A DNA stretch of 62,584 nucleotides. Origin: an uncultured Candidatus Pelagibacter sp. (GTDB taxonomy: Bacteria; Pseudomonadota; Alphaproteobacteria; Pelagibacterales; Pelagibacteraceae). Made by a program: the position numbers and the translations under genes. Every line of letters begins with the position of its first letter. Positions within the stretch are counted from its first letter, which is position 1. Positions 27,317 to 37,861 of the stretch are shown piece by piece. The notes under the pieces are model-generated. The model did not search any database. It saw only the letters and a list, made by a program, of their open reading frames with translations, and was not told the origin of the DNA. The stretch lies in NCBI GenBank assembly GCA_905620495.1, contig CAJQTK010000023.1, positions 1-62,584 on the forward strand. The letters are read 5' to 3'.

Positions 27317-28243
27317 ATGCAAGAAGTTAACGATTGTTTTAGCGAAGTAAAAAAAGATTGTTTTAAGTTTATCTCATCTCAAGAAACTAAAAAGGATAAA
27401 TTTAGAAATAAAGAAAAGATGATTAAGTCTTTTTTGATTCCGGTAAGTCAATGGATTTCAAAAAAATCCAATAAAAAAAAAACTTTAGTCATAGGTTTGG
27501 CTGGTGGGCAAGGCTCTGGAAAAACAACTATCTCATCAATTCTATCTATAATATTAAAAAAATATTTTAAGTTAAATGTTTTTATAGTTTCAATCGATGA
27601 TTTTTATAAAACAAGAAAAGATAGAAAGATGTTATCTAAAAAAAAACACCCTTTATTAATGACAAGAGGAGTTCCAGGCACTCATGATGTTAATTTGATG
27701 CTGAGTTTTTTTAAAAAAATTAAATTAAAAAAATTTAAAAGTTTAGAAGCCCCTAAGTTTAATAAAGCAATTGATGATCGTTATAAGAAAAGCTTGTGGT
27801 ATAAGATTAAAACAAAGCCTGATGTTGTGATTTTTGAAGGTTGGTGTGTGGGGGCCAGAGCTCAATCAAGTAGCCAACTCAAAAAACCAATTAACTCGTT
27901 CGAAAAAGTATATGACCAAGGGGCCAAGTGGAGAGCCCATGTTAATAATCAGTTGAAAACTAAATATAAGACATTATTTAATCAATTAGACGGACTATTA
28001 TATCTAAAGGCAAAAAATTTTAATTTATTAAGAGAGTGGAGATTAAAACAAGAGAGAAAGCTTTGGATTCAAACAAAAAATAAGAAAAACCTAAAGATTA
28101 TGAGCAGTGGGGATGTGATAAATTTTATGCAAACTTATCAAAGAATTACTCAACAAATGTTTAAAGATGCGCTAAAAATCTCATCTATAATAATGAATTT
28201 AAATAGTAATCATCAGATTGAAAAAATAAAATTTAAAAAATAA
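27317..28243 (+). CDS. P-loop kinase, D-glycerate 3-kinase-like
   Basis: The 308 aa protein has a Walker A motif in GLAGGQGSGKTTISSILS around residues 62-75, VSIDDFYKTRKDRK as the phosphoribulokinase/uridine-kinase-like Walker B region, TRGVPGTHDVNLM and VVIFEGWCVGAR. These match the GLYK/YggC-type branch of the PRK family. Plant GLYK phosphorylates D-glycerate to 3-phosphoglycerate. In this setting it would return glycerate to central metabolism, an inference from homology only. Its stop overlaps the TolC start by 1 nt. Confidence 0.8.
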   Translation: MQEVNDCFSEVKKDCFKFISSQETKKDKFRNKEKMIKSFLIPVSQWISKKSNKKKTLVIGLAGGQGSGKTTISSILSIILKKYFKLNVFIVSIDDFYKTRKDRKMLSKKKHPLLMTRGVPGTHDVNLMLSFFKKIKLKKFKSLEAPKFNKAIDDRYKKSLWYKIKTKPDVVIFEGWCVGARAQSSSQLKKPINSFEKVYDQGAKWRAHVNNQLKTKYKTLFNQLDGLLYLKAKNFNLLREWRLKQERKLWIQTKNKKNLKIMSSGDVINFMQTYQRITQQMFKDALKISSIIMNLNSNHQIEKIKFKK

Positions 28244-29538
28244 TGAAAAAAATAATTTTAATACTATTATCAGTTTTATTCTTAAACCAACAAGTCTTGG
28301 CGGTAACTTTATTTGAAGCGCTTACAGAAGCTTATAAAAATAATACAGACTTAAATGCTGAGAGAGAAAATATTGATATTTCAGAAGAAGATTTAAAGAT
28401 TTCAAAAAGTAACTACTTACCTACTGTCACAATTTCGGGAAGCAAAAGTCAAGAAGATACAAACAAACTAACTAATAGAGTAGGAGTAGAGCAGTCAGTT
28501 AATGATGTTGATCCTTCCACACAATCTATAAAAATTGAACAAACTCTAATAGATTTTGGCAGAAATGCAGATGTTAAAAAAAATGAAATTGGAATTGACC
28601 TTGCTGCCATAAAATTATTAAAAAAAGAACAGGAAGTTTTATTAAAAGCAATCGAGGCTTATTCAGGTTTAATATTAGCTAATGAAAAATTAAAGATTAA
28701 TCAAAGTAATCTTAATTTATTAGAACGACAAGTTGAAACTAATAGAGCTAGACTAGAAAGAGGACAAATTACATTATCTGATTTGGCTCAATCTGAGTCT
28801 TCATTAGCTGGAGCCCAAGCAAATTTTATTCAATCTCAAAATGAAATTGTTTCAAACAAATTAAATTATGAAAATGTGATTGGACCAATTGCAGATATAA
28901 AAAGTTTAAATAATAATTTTGATATTAATCTTATGATTCCAAGTAACTTGAGTGATGCAATTGAAGCTTCAAAAAAATATAATCCTGAATTAATTATAGC
29001 AAAGTTAGAATATGAACAATCAAGGAAAGATGTGCTTATTTCACGATCTGATCTAGCACCTTCTGCAAATCTTTCTTATGAAAGTTCTAGATCCCAAGAT
29101 TTGAGCTCGACATATGATGAGCGTAATAAAAATATTTTAAAAGCAACTGTTACATGGCCAATATATTCGGGTGGAAAAAATATAGCTTCATTGAGTAAAA
29201 GTCGAAACTTACAAAATAGAAAAAAATTATTATTAAACAGTGCTACAAAAAATAATAACAGCAATGTAGCAATCTCATGGTCTACATTTCAATCTTCAAA
29301 AAGTTTATTGAATTCAGTTAAGTCTCAAGTTAAGGCAGCAGAGATTGCAAATGAAGGAATAACTGTTGAGTATGAATCTGGACTTGGAAGATCTACTCTA
29401 GATGTTATTCAATCTAATTCTATTTTATTGAGTTCTAGAATTTCTTTAGCAAATTCGGAACGAAACTATCTACTTGCTCAATTTAATGTTCTAAAGTCTA
29501 TTGGCCTATTAAATAGCAGTCATCTAAAACTTAAGTAA
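28243..29538 (+). CDS. tolC: TolC family outer membrane efflux protein
   Basis: Outer-membrane channel of tripartite efflux or type I secretion systems. The 431 aa protein has a signal peptide (MKKIILILLSVLFLNQQVLA) then VTLFEALTEAYKNNTDLNAE, the TolC repeat start. It contains two copies of the heptad-rich helix region (about residues 50-200 and 260-420) with the motif YEVGLGRSTLDV-like YESGLGRSTLDVIQ. No periplasmic adaptor or inner-membrane pump is adjacent. It precedes recA by about 100 nt. Confidence 0.9.
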   Translation: MKKIILILLSVLFLNQQVLAVTLFEALTEAYKNNTDLNAERENIDISEEDLKISKSNYLPTVTISGSKSQEDTNKLTNRVGVEQSVNDVDPSTQSIKIEQTLIDFGRNADVKKNEIGIDLAAIKLLKKEQEVLLKAIEAYSGLILANEKLKINQSNLNLLERQVETNRARLERGQITLSDLAQSESSLAGAQANFIQSQNEIVSNKLNYENVIGPIADIKSLNNNFDINLMIPSNLSDAIEASKKYNPELIIAKLEYEQSRKDVLISRSDLAPSANLSYESSRSQDLSSTYDERNKNILKATVTWPIYSGGKNIASLSKSRNLQNRKKLLLNSATKNNNSNVAISWSTFQSSKSLLNSVKSQVKAAEIANEGITVEYESGLGRSTLDVIQSNSILLSSRISLANSERNYLLAQFNVLKSIGLLNSSHLKLK

Positions 29539-29571
29539 TAAAGCCAATTTTACACATAAAAAAATTAACTA

Positions 29572-29599
29572 TTGATAAAGAGAACAAAATGTGTACATT
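29572..29599 (+). promoter_or_regulatory. recA promoter with embedded LexA-like box
   Basis: TTGATA (29572-29577) and TACATT (29594-29599) are 16 nt apart and fit -35 and -10 elements. Between and overlapping them is GAAC-AAAATGT-GTAC (29582-29596), a one-mismatch version of the GAAC-N7-GAAC LexA operator. It shares GAACAAAAT with the umuD box. Position inside the promoter is what is expected for SOS repression of recA. The start of transcription is not determined. Confidence 0.7.
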
Positions 29600-29644
29600 T
29601 AAAACAAGATTCGAATACTAATTATTTAATAAAAAAGGCATAAA

Positions 29645-30793
29645 ATGACTAAAAACAACCTAAAAGTAGTTAAATCTACAAAAGCACAACAAGCAGAAGG
29701 CAGTGAAAAAAATAAAGCTTTAGAAGCGGCGATGAACCAGATAACAGATAATTTTGGAAAAGGCTCAGTTATGAAGCTTGGCCAAAGAAGAGCAATGGAT
29801 ATTGAATCGGTATCAACGGGCTCTTTAAGTTTAGATGTGGCACTTGGAATAGGTGGATTACCAAAAGGAAGAGTTGTTGAAATCTATGGCCCAGAATCAT
29901 CTGGAAAAACAACGCTAGCCCTACAAGTATTAGCTGAAGCTCAAAAAGCAGGTGGTATATGTGCATTTATAGATGCGGAACATGCCTTAGATCCAATTTA
30001 TGCAAAAAAACTTGGTGTAGACACTGAAGAATTATTAATTTCACAACCAGATACTGGTGAGCAAGCTTTGGAAATAGCCGATACATTAATTAAATCAGGA
30101 TCTATTTCAGTAATAGTTGTTGATTCAGTTGCAGCATTAACTCCTAGAGCAGAAATTGAAGGAGAAATGGGAGATCACCACGTAGGACTTCAATCAAGAT
30201 TAATGAGTCAGGCTTTAAGAAAATTAACAGGCTCAATTTCAAGCACAAACACTATGATGATTTTCATTAATCAAATTAGAATGAAAATCGGAGTTATGTT
30301 TGGAAGTCCAGAGACTACTTCAGGTGGAAATGCACTTAAATTCTACGCATCTGTTAGAATGGATATCAGAAGAATTGGTGCAATTAAAAATGGCGATGAG
30401 ATCATTGGTAACTCAACAAGAGTTAAAGTGGTTAAAAATAAAGTAGCACCACCATTTAAAGTTGTTGAATTTGACCTAATGTACGGCAAAGGTATTAGTA
30501 AAGTAGGTGAATTAGTTGACCTTGGTGCTAAAGCTGACATTGTTGAAAAATCTGGAGCCTGGTATGCTTACAAAGGTGAAAAGATTGGTCAAGGTAGAGA
30601 GAATGCTAAAATTTATTTAGAGCAAAACCCTAAGGTTGCTGCAGAGATAGAAATGGCAATAAGGGAAAAAGCTGGAGTAATAGCAAAAAAAATTGAAGGA
30701 AATCCACTTGATCCAGAAAAAGCAGCAAAAGATCAAATAGAAGATCCTAAGGTGGAAATTAAGACAGAAGAAACTCCACCAATAAAGAATTAG
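29645..30793 (+). CDS. recA: RecA recombinase
   Basis: ATP-dependent strand-exchange protein and co-protease for LexA and UmuD. The protein is 382 aa. Walker A is [14 protein letters not shown], with [20 protein letters not shown], loop regions [20 protein letters not shown] and [20 protein letters not shown] all canonical. The N-terminal 15 residues and the acidic/Pro-rich C-terminal tail are variable. It stands alone between an SOS-type promoter and a strong terminator, so it is probably monocistronic. Confidence 0.99.
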   Translation: MTKNNLKVVKSTKAQQAEGSEKNKALEAAMNQITDNFGKGSVMKLGQRRAMDIESVSTGSLSLDVALGIGGLPKGRVVEIYGPESSGKTTLALQVLAEAQKAGGICAFIDAEHALDPIYAKKLGVDTEELLISQPDTGEQALEIADTLIKSGSISVIVVDSVAALTPRAEIEGEMGDHHVGLQSRLMSQALRKLTGSISSTNTMMIFINQIRMKIGVMFGSPETTSGGNALKFYASVRMDIRRIGAIKNGDEIIGNSTRVKVVKNKVAPPFKVVEFDLMYGKGISKVGELVDLGAKADIVEKSGAWYAYKGEKIGQGRENAKIYLEQNPKVAAEIEMAIREKAGVIAKKIEGNPLDPEKAAKDQIEDPKVEIKTEETPPIKN

Positions 30794-30814
30794 TTAAAGT
30801 CATCTTTAATTATT

Positions 30815-30843
30815 AAAAGGCGCTTAATTTAAGCGCCTTTTTT
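30815..30843 (+). terminator. Rho-independent terminator after recA
   Basis: GGCGCTT pairs with AAGCGCC around AATTT, extended by AAAA/TTTT base pairs, and is followed by six T. It lies 22 nt after the recA stop and separates recA from alaS. Confidence 0.92.
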
Positions 30844-30891
30844 CCCTTACACTTATATAGACATCAAATAAAAAAGCTGTATTTTAAAAAT

Positions 30892-33561
30892 ATGGCTGAC
30901 AAATCTTTAAATGAAATAAGAAATACATTTTTAGATTATTTTGAAAAAAATGATCATAAGATAGTTGAGTCTAGCAATTTAGTTCCAAATAATGATCCAA
31001 CATTAATGTTCGCAAATTCTGGTATGGTGCAGTTCAAAAATGTGTTTACTGGATTAGAGAAAAGAGACTACATTAGAGCAACTACTTCACAAAAGTGTGT
31101 ACGTGCAGGAGGAAAACACAACGATCTTGAAAATGTAGGTTATACGCCAAGACACCACACATTCTTCGAAATGCTTGGAAATTTCTCATTTGGAGATTAT
31201 TTCAAAGAAGAAGCAATTTTATATGCATGGAATTTAATAACTAAAGAGTTTGGAATTGATAAAAATCGGCTTTATGTAACTGTATACCATGATGATGAGC
31301 AGGCTTTTAACTACTGGAAGAAAATAGCTGGTTTTAGGGAGGATAGAATAATCAAAATAGCAACATCTGATAATTTTTGGTCTATGGGAGATACAGGACC
31401 TTGTGGACCGTGCTCTGAAATTTTTTACGACCATGGAGATCATTTAGAAGGTGGATTACCTGGCACTAAAAATGAAGATGGTAACAGATTTATTGAGATA
31501 TGGAATTTAGTATTCATGCAGTACGAACAAGTTTCAAAAGATAAAAGAATTGATCTTCCAAAACCATCTGTTGATACCGGTATGGGGCTTGAAAGAATTG
31601 CAGCATTGTTGCAAGGAACACACGACAACTATGAAACGGATCATTTTAAAAAATTAATACAATCAGCATCAGATTCATTAAATGTTAAAGTAGACAAAGC
31701 TAACCAATCTAGTTTTAGAGTAATAGCTGACCATTTACGTGCAAGCTCTTTTTTATTAGCAGAAGGAGTTTTGCCATCAAACGAAGGTAGAGGGTATGTA
31801 CTTCGAAGAATTATGAGACGTGGAATGAGGCATTCGCACTTATTGGGTTCTAAGAAACCAATTTTCTATGATATTTTTAAAACTTTATTAGAAGAAATGT
31901 CTAATAACTATCCTGAACTAGAAAGGGCACAGTCATTAATAAAAGAAACTTTAAAAACAGAAGAAGAAAAATTTTTAGTTTTGTTAGATAGAGGAATAAA
32001 AATATTAAATGAGGAACTAGAAAAAGTAGAAAAAGTATTACCAGGCGAAGTTGCCTTCAAACTTTATGATACATTTGGCTTTCCATTAGATTTAACTGAA
32101 GATATTTTAAAAAATAAATCACTAACTGTAGATGGTAAAAAATTTGATTTGTTAATGAAAGAAAGTAAAGAGGTAGCAAAGAAAAATTGGAAAGGATCAG
32201 GTGATAGTTCAGTAGATCAAATATGGTTTGATATAAAGGATCGTTTAGGAGCAACTGATTTTTTAGGGTATGCCACTGATAAAGCAGAAGGTGTAATAAC
32301 TCTAATTCTTAAGAATAATAAAGAGGTCCAAGACCTTCAAAAAAACGATGAAGGAATTATAATTACAAATCAAACACCTTTTTATGGAGAATCTGGAGGA
32401 CAAGTAGCTGATACAGGAACAATTTCTAATGAAAATTTTGAATTTGAGGTGTCAGATGTTCAAAAAAAGCTTGGAGACTTATTTGCACATTATGGAAAAG
32501 TTAAAAAAGGTTCAATCAAACTTAATGATAGTGTTGAATTAAAAATAGACAATCAAAGAAGAAACAATATTAGAGCCTACCATTCTGCCACTCATTTATT
32601 ACACGAGTCTTTAAGAAGAGTTTTGGGTGAACATGTAACTCAAAAAGGATCGCTAGTTCAATCTGATCGATTGAGATTTGACTTTAGTCACATGAAACCT
32701 ATTTCAGAAGAAGAGATTAAAAAAGTTGAATTTCATGTTAATTCAATAATCCAAAAAAAATCTGATGTTAAAACAAGAATAATGACACCTAAAGAGGCAG
32801 TCGAGAATGGTGCTCTAGCTTTATTTGGAGAAAAATATGGTGAGGAGGTTAGAGTTTTATCCATGGGAGATGATGAAGGTCAATTCTTTTCAACAGAATT
32901 ATGTGGAGGAACACACGTTTTAAATACAATGGATATTGGAAAATTTAAGATAATAAGCCAATCATCTATAGCAGCTGGTGTAAGAAGAATTGAAGCCCTA
33001 CGAGACACCCAATTAGAAGACTTTTTAAAGGACAAAGAAAATATATCTAATTTGTCAAATCAAAAGAATGAAGCAACCGTAAAAGAGCTAACTTCAAAAA
33101 TTATTAAATTAGGTGGAAAACCTAATCTTCAAAATAACAACCAAGTATCCTTAATAAAAGACCTTAATAAACAATTTGATCAACTTTCAGTTGGTTCAAT
33201 CTTAAAAGATAAAACAAAAAATAAAATTAATGATCAGGTTATTAATGGGATTAAGGTTAGGTTTCAAAATATCTTAGATTTGCCATTTAAAGACTTACGT
33301 AAGTTGATTGACGAGGGAAAAAAAGAAATTGGAGAAGGATTGGTAATAATTTATGCAATCAATGATAATAAAGTTGGCCTAGCCGTAGGTGTTACCAAAA
33401 CATTAGAAAGTAAATTTGATGCTGTGAAAATTGTTAGAGCAGGCTCCGAGATTATTGGTGGCAAAGGTGGGGGTGGAAGAGCTGACTTTGCACAAGCAGG
33501 TGGAACATTGCCTGATAAAATTCAAGAATCCTTTGAAAATATTAAAAAATTAATTAATTAA
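30892..33561 (+). CDS. alaS: Alanyl-tRNA synthetase
   Basis: Full-length class II synthetase of 889 aa. The N-terminal catalytic core has [35 protein letters not shown] and [11 protein letters not shown]. The editing domain retains its zinc ligands in [11 protein letters not shown] and [13 protein letters not shown]. The C-terminal C-Ala domain ends with [16 protein letters not shown]. It is preceded by the recA terminator. The last 8 nt overlap the convergent icd gene. Confidence 0.98.
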   Translation: MADKSLNEIRNTFLDYFEKNDHKIVESSNLVPNNDPTLMFANSGMVQFKNVFTGLEKRDYIRATTSQKCVRAGGKHNDLENVGYTPRHHTFFEMLGNFSFGDYFKEEAILYAWNLITKEFGIDKNRLYVTVYHDDEQAFNYWKKIAGFREDRIIKIATSDNFWSMGDTGPCGPCSEIFYDHGDHLEGGLPGTKNEDGNRFIEIWNLVFMQYEQVSKDKRIDLPKPSVDTGMGLERIAALLQGTHDNYETDHFKKLIQSASDSLNVKVDKANQSSFRVIADHLRASSFLLAEGVLPSNEGRGYVLRRIMRRGMRHSHLLGSKKPIFYDIFKTLLEEMSNNYPELERAQSLIKETLKTEEEKFLVLLDRGIKILNEELEKVEKVLPGEVAFKLYDTFGFPLDLTEDILKNKSLTVDGKKFDLLMKESKEVAKKNWKGSGDSSVDQIWFDIKDRLGATDFLGYATDKAEGVITLILKNNKEVQDLQKNDEGIIITNQTPFYGESGGQVADTGTISNENFEFEVSDVQKKLGDLFAHYGKVKKGSIKLNDSVELKIDNQRRNNIRAYHSATHLLHESLRRVLGEHVTQKGSLVQSDRLRFDFSHMKPISEEEIKKVEFHVNSIIQKKSDVKTRIMTPKEAVENGALALFGEKYGEEVRVLSMGDDEGQFFSTELCGGTHVLNTMDIGKFKIISQSSIAAGVRRIEALRDTQLEDFLKDKENISNLSNQKNEATVKELTSKIIKLGGKPNLQNNNQVSLIKDLNKQFDQLSVGSILKDKTKNKINDQVINGIKVRFQNILDLPFKDLRKLIDEGKKEIGEGLVIIYAINDNKVGLAVGVTKTLESKFDAVKIVRAGSEIIGGKGGGGRADFAQAGGTLPDKIQESFENIKKLIN

Positions 33562-34768
33562 GCTTTTTCTTAAGTTGGCCATCTAATGCATCTAAAAATT
33601 GATTAGTAGTTAGATAACTACTTGTTGGACTAATTAAGATTGCTAAGTCTTTTGTCATTGATCCATTTTCTACGCAATCTATACAAACTTTTTCTAATGT
33701 AGTCGAAAATTTAATTAAATCATCGTTACCATCTAATTTTCCTCTATGGGCCAAACCTCTAGTCCAAGCAAAAATTGAAGCAATGGGGTTGGTTGATGTT
33801 TCTTTACCTTGTTGATGCATTCTATAATGTCTAGTGACAGTTCCATGAGCAGCCTCAGATTCCATAGTTTTTCCATCAGGAGCAAGAAGAACACTTGTCA
33901 TTAAACCTAATGATCCATATCCTTGAGCTACAGTATCTGACTGAACATCTCCATCATAATTTTTACATGCCCAAATATACTTTCCACTCCATTTCATAGC
34001 ACAAGCAACCATGTCATCAATTAATTTATGTTCGTATGTAATATTAAGTTTTTCAAAATCTGTTTTAAATTCTTTATCAAAAATTTCTTGGAAGATATCT
34101 TTGAATCTACCGTCATAAATTTTTAAAATAGTATTTTTTGTAGAAAGATAAACAGGCCATTTTTTAATTATACCATAATTAAAGCAAGATCTTGCGAAGT
34201 CCTCTATAGATTTATCCAAGTTGTACATTGATAAAGCAATTCCAGGCCCAGGAAAATTAAAGACTTCATATTTAATTTCATCACTACCATCTTCTGCGGT
34301 CCATTTAACTTCCATTTTGCCTTTTCCAGGTACCTTAAAGTCTGTTGCTCTATATTGGTCACCAAAAGCATGTCTTCCAATAATTAAAGGATCTGTCCAG
34401 GTAGGAACTAGTTTTGGAACATTTTTGCAAATTATAGGTTCTCTAAATACAGTTCCACCAAGAATGTTTCTAATAGTTCCATTCGGTGATCTCCACATTT
34501 TTTTTAATTTAAATTCTTCAACACGTGCCTCGTCTGGTGTAATAGTTGCACATTTAATGCCAACGTTATATTCCTTAATTGCCTTAGCTGAATCTATTGT
34601 TATTTGGTTGTCCGTATCATCCCGACTTTTCATGCCAAGATCATAGTATTTAATATCCAAATCTAAATATGGTAAAATCAGTTTATTTTTAATAAATTCC
34701 CAAATGACTCTAGTCATTTCGTCACCATCTAGTTCAACAACTGAATTTTTAACCTTTATTTTAGCCAT
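33554..34768 (-). CDS. icd: NADP-dependent isocitrate dehydrogenase, type II (eukaryote-like)
   Basis: TCA cycle enzyme: isocitrate to 2-oxoglutarate with NADP. The 404 aa length and sequence ([74 protein letters not shown]) identify the homodimeric type II form found in eukaryotes and many alphaproteobacteria, not the E. coli type. It converges on alaS with an 8 nt overlap and is divergent from psd. Confidence 0.97.
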   Translation of the reverse strand: MAKIKVKNSVVELDGDEMTRVIWEFIKNKLILPYLDLDIKYYDLGMKSRDDTDNQITIDSAKAIKEYNVGIKCATITPDEARVEEFKLKKMWRSPNGTIRNILGGTVFREPIICKNVPKLVPTWTDPLIIGRHAFGDQYRATDFKVPGKGKMEVKWTAEDGSDEIKYEVFNFPGPGIALSMYNLDKSIEDFARSCFNYGIIKKWPVYLSTKNTILKIYDGRFKDIFQEIFDKEFKTDFEKLNITYEHKLIDDMVACAMKWSGKYIWACKNYDGDVQSDTVAQGYGSLGLMTSVLLAPDGKTMESEAAHGTVTRHYRMHQQGKETSTNPIASIFAWTRGLAHRGKLDGNDDLIKFSTTLEKVCIDCVENGSMTKDLAILISPTSSYLTTNQFLDALDGQLKKKLN

Positions 34769-34845
34769 AAATGAATAATATATATTAGTAATTGTAATTT
34801 AGTGCTTTATATACATATTAATAAAAAATTATCAAATATAAGCTT

Positions 34846-35493
34846 ATGTTAGAGAAAATTTTCCCAAAAATTCATGCCGAAGGATATAAATTTTTAGCAA
34901 TAGTTATTTTTATAACAATATTTTTATATTTCTTAAGCACTTTTTTAGGATTAATTGGTTTAGTGTTATCTATATGGGTTTATTATTTTTTTAGAGATCC
35001 AGAGCGAATTTCAATAAATAATGATAATTATTTAACAAGCCCGGCAGACGGTGAAGTTTTAATGGTACATGAGGTGAATGGACCAAAGGAACTAGGTTTA
35101 GAAGATAAAAAATTTACAAAGATTAGTATTTTCATGAACGTTTTTGATTGCCACGTTAATAGAACACCCTGTGAAGGAAAAATTTCAGAAATACTTTATA
35201 AACCGGGAAAATTTTTAAATGCTTCACTTGATAAAGCGAGCGAAGAAAATGAAAGAAACTATTACAAAATAATGAATAATCACGCTGAAGAAGTGATTGT
35301 TGTTCAGATTGCAGGTTTAATTGCTAGAAGAATTGTTTGTGAATCAACTAAGGATCAGCAACTTCAACAAGGCGAAAGAATTGGAATGATTAGATTTGGA
35401 AGTAGGGCAGATGTTTATTTTGAAAATTATGAAACATTGGTAAAAGTAGGACAAAAAACAATTGCTGGTGAAACACTATTAGCTAAAAGGTAG
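34846..35493 (+). CDS. psd: Phosphatidylserine decarboxylase, short pyruvoyl type
   Basis: Membrane-associated enzyme converting phosphatidylserine to phosphatidylethanolamine. At 215 aa it is the short type. Two N-terminal membrane helices (residues about 15-50) are followed by YYFFRDPERISINNDNYLTS and PADGEVL. FMNVFDCHVNRTPCEGKI contains the conserved His. The self-cleavage site is the Gly-Ser of MIRFGSRADVYF, where the serine becomes the pyruvoyl group. It is 3 nt upstream of pssA, so both PE synthesis steps are co-transcribed. Confidence 0.94.
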   Translation: MLEKIFPKIHAEGYKFLAIVIFITIFLYFLSTFLGLIGLVLSIWVYYFFRDPERISINNDNYLTSPADGEVLMVHEVNGPKELGLEDKKFTKISIFMNVFDCHVNRTPCEGKISEILYKPGKFLNASLDKASEENERNYYKIMNNHAEEVIVVQIAGLIARRIVCESTKDQQLQQGERIGMIRFGSRADVYFENYETLVKVGQKTIAGETLLAKR

Positions 35494-35496
35494 CTT

Positions 35497-36300
35497 ATGG
35501 AAAAACCAAAAAATAATTTTAAAATAGTATCAGATAAAAAAGCTAGAATGCTTTTGCCTAATGCATTAACGCTAATTAATGTTTGTATTGGATTGAGCTC
35601 AATTAAATTTGCGTTAGATGCAAAATTTGAACTATCAATTATAGCTATTATTTTTGCAGCAATTTTTGATGCTTTAGATGGCAGAGTTGCAAGATTATTA
35701 AAAGGAACCTCATTAGTGGGAAAAGAATTAGACTCATTAGCAGATTTAATAAGCTTTGGTGTGGCTCCTGCATTTATAATGTATTTTTGGTCTTTAAATA
35801 ACCTTGGTAAATTTGGTTGGTTGCTTACAATGATTTTTGTTATTTGTGTCGCTCTTAGACTTGCGCGCTTTAACATAAGCTCAAACTTAGAACCATCATG
35901 GAAAGACAATTACTTTGAAGGTGTACCCTCACCAGCAGGTGGAATATTAGTATTAATGCCATTAATATTAAGTCTGAGTGAGATTAATTTTATTAAAATA
36001 AATTATAATATTGTAGTACCAATATTTTTTATTTTGATCTCATTTTTGTTGATCAGTAAAATTCCTACATTTGCATTTAAAAAAATCAGCATACCTCGTC
36101 GTATGACTATTTTTGCATTGTTTGGAATTGTATTATTTTTTGGACTTTTATTAATATATACATTTAAAGTTTTGATCATTTGTGGGTTAATCTATATTTG
36201 TTTAATCCCGATTGGATATTTTAACTATCGAAAAATTTATAAACAAAAAATTTTAAGTGGTGAAGGTCATGATCATGAAGATCTTGAAGATATACTTTAG
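35497..36300 (+). CDS. pssA: CDP-diacylglycerol-serine O-phosphatidyltransferase
   Basis: Integral membrane CDP-alcohol phosphatidyltransferase, 267 aa, with about seven to eight hydrophobic helices. The CDP-alcohol signature D-G-x2-A-R-x8-G-x3-D-x3-D is visible in DALDGRVARLLKGTSLVGKE followed by LDSLADLISFG. It makes phosphatidylserine for Psd. The C-terminus has a His/Asp/Glu-rich tail (GEGHDHEDLEDIL). The next gene starts one base after its stop. Confidence 0.94.
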   Translation: MEKPKNNFKIVSDKKARMLLPNALTLINVCIGLSSIKFALDAKFELSIIAIIFAAIFDALDGRVARLLKGTSLVGKELDSLADLISFGVAPAFIMYFWSLNNLGKFGWLLTMIFVICVALRLARFNISSNLEPSWKDNYFEGVPSPAGGILVLMPLILSLSEINFIKINYNIVVPIFFILISFLLISKIPTFAFKKISIPRRMTIFALFGIVLFFGLLLIYTFKVLIICGLIYICLIPIGYFNYRKIYKQKILSGEGHDHEDLEDIL

Positions 36301-37212
36301 ATGAAAAAAAATGTAATTGTATCTTTAGCTGATTCAAATTACTTTGAATTACTTAATGAATTAGTAGATTCTATTAAAAGTTTCGAAAAAAGCAAAGATA
36401 TAGCAATCTGTATTTTAGATGCTGGTTTATCAGAACAGCAAAGAATTATATTATCAAAGAAAGTTGATGAAATTAAATCAGCAGAATGGGACATTGATGT
36501 TCCAGCATTTAAAGTTAAGGGTAGGGAATGGCTAAAGAGTCAAGTATCAAGAGCCTTTCTTCCTAAGTATTTTCCAAATTATGAAAAATATCTTTGGATT
36601 GATTGTGATGCTTGGGTGAATGATTGGAACTCTGTTGAATTATATTTTAAAGCTTGTGGAGATGGTAAATTAGGCATCACTCAAACATTGGGACCAGGAT
36701 ACAAAATAATGTCAAAAGTAAATTGGCTATTTGGAAAAGTAGCAATAATTAAATCTCAAAATTTTAAACACGCAATAAAATCAAAAATTGGAATAAATAA
36801 AGCAAGGAAACTAGCTTTTGCTCCACATATAAATATTGGAGTTTTTTCGTTAGAAAAAAATTCTCCAGGTTGGATCTCTTGGCAGAAAAATCTTGAACAA
36901 ACTTTAAAGAGTGGAAATATTTTTGGCTCTGAAGGTCTTGCTATCAATATGTCAGTGTACATAGATGATTTAGAAACTGAATTTTTACCATTAAACTGTA
37001 ATTGGATCGCTAGTAATTTATTGCCCAAATTTGATGAGACAAAAAATACATTTGTTGAACCTTACTTACCAAATTATGAAATAGGAATTATGCATTTGGC
37101 TGCAGGAATTTGGGATGGTGATAAAGATATGAGATTAAATAAAGAAGTTAAAATTAAGATTCAGTCTGTTCAAAAAAAAGTATTATCTAAAAGTTTAAGA
37201 TTTGGTTATTAA
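36301..37212 (+). CDS. Putative GT8-like glycosyltransferase
   Basis: The 303 aa protein starts KKNVIVSLADSNYFELLNEL and has an acidic motif KYLWIDCDAWVNDWNSVELY (about residues 97-116) like the DxD metal/nucleotide-sugar site of GT-A enzymes, especially GT8. The middle segment APHINIGVFSLEKNSPGWIS also fits GT8. There is no signal peptide or membrane helix. The donor and acceptor are unknown. It lies without gap between pssA and rlmE, an odd insertion between lipid and rRNA-modification genes, and may act on a cell-envelope glycan. Confidence 0.65.
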   Translation: MKKNVIVSLADSNYFELLNELVDSIKSFEKSKDIAICILDAGLSEQQRIILSKKVDEIKSAEWDIDVPAFKVKGREWLKSQVSRAFLPKYFPNYEKYLWIDCDAWVNDWNSVELYFKACGDGKLGITQTLGPGYKIMSKVNWLFGKVAIIKSQNFKHAIKSKIGINKARKLAFAPHINIGVFSLEKNSPGWISWQKNLEQTLKSGNIFGSEGLAINMSVYIDDLETEFLPLNCNWIASNLLPKFDETKNTFVEPYLPNYEIGIMHLAAGIWDGDKDMRLNKEVKIKIQSVQKKVLSKSLRFGY

Positions 37213-37824
37213 TTGAAAAAAAATAGAATTTCTAAAAATTGGATTAACAAACAAAAAAGAGATATTTATGTTAGACAATCTCATGTCGATGGTTATAGAG
37301 CAAGATCGGCATATAAATTAATAGAAATTGATGAGAAATTTAAAATATTAAAAAACGGAATATCAGTAATAGATTTAGGAGCATCACCAGGTAGCTGGTC
37401 GCAATATATAGCAAGAACCGTAAAAAGCGGGAGATTAGTTTCGATTGACATAAAAGACATGGAAGAAATTGATAATACAATTCAAATCAAAGCTGATTTC
37501 ACAGAGGTAGATTCACAGAAAAAGATTAGGGGTTTTTTTAAATCAAAAGTTGATGTTGTCGTGTCTGATATGGCTGTTAACACAACGGGTATAAAGGATA
37601 TTGATGCAATTTATACTGGCGAGTTAGCAATGGAAGCAATGAACTTTGCTAAGGAAATACTAGTCAAAGAAGGACGTTTTGTCTCTAAAATTTTCTTAGG
37701 TTCTTCTTTTAATGAGATAGTTGCCTTAGGTAAAAAAATTTTTAAAGAAGTTAAAGTATTTAAACCTAAAGCCAGTAGAAAAGAATCTAAAGAAAGTTTT
37801 ATAATTTGTAAAATACTGAGATAG
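37213..37824 (+). CDS. rlmE: 23S rRNA (uridine-2'-O-)-methyltransferase RlmE (FtsJ)
   Basis: SAM-dependent methyltransferase of 203 aa modifying U2552 of 23S rRNA (E. coli numbering). The SAM motif is SVIDLGASPGSWSQYIA. The K-D-K-E tetrad context appears as RSAYKLIEIDEKFKIL, DVVVSDMAVNTTGIKDID, FVSKIF and the C-terminal SRKESKESFIICKIL. The start is TTG, directly after the previous stop codon. Confidence 0.95.
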   Translation: MKKNRISKNWINKQKRDIYVRQSHVDGYRARSAYKLIEIDEKFKILKNGISVIDLGASPGSWSQYIARTVKSGRLVSIDIKDMEEIDNTIQIKADFTEVDSQKKIRGFFKSKVDVVVSDMAVNTTGIKDIDAIYTGELAMEAMNFAKEILVKEGRFVSKIFLGSSFNEIVALGKKIFKEVKVFKPKASRKESKESFIICKILR

Positions 37825-37861
37825 AGACTTTATTTTTAAAAAGAATCATATATAAATTATT

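Noticed and set aside
34221..34646. 141-codon open frame on the plus strand
   Set aside because: It lies wholly antisense to icd, whose protein sequence is clearly conserved; the frame has no recognisable domain.
35427..35909. 160-codon open frame on the minus strand
   Set aside because: Antisense to psd and pssA, which are well supported; no family resemblance.
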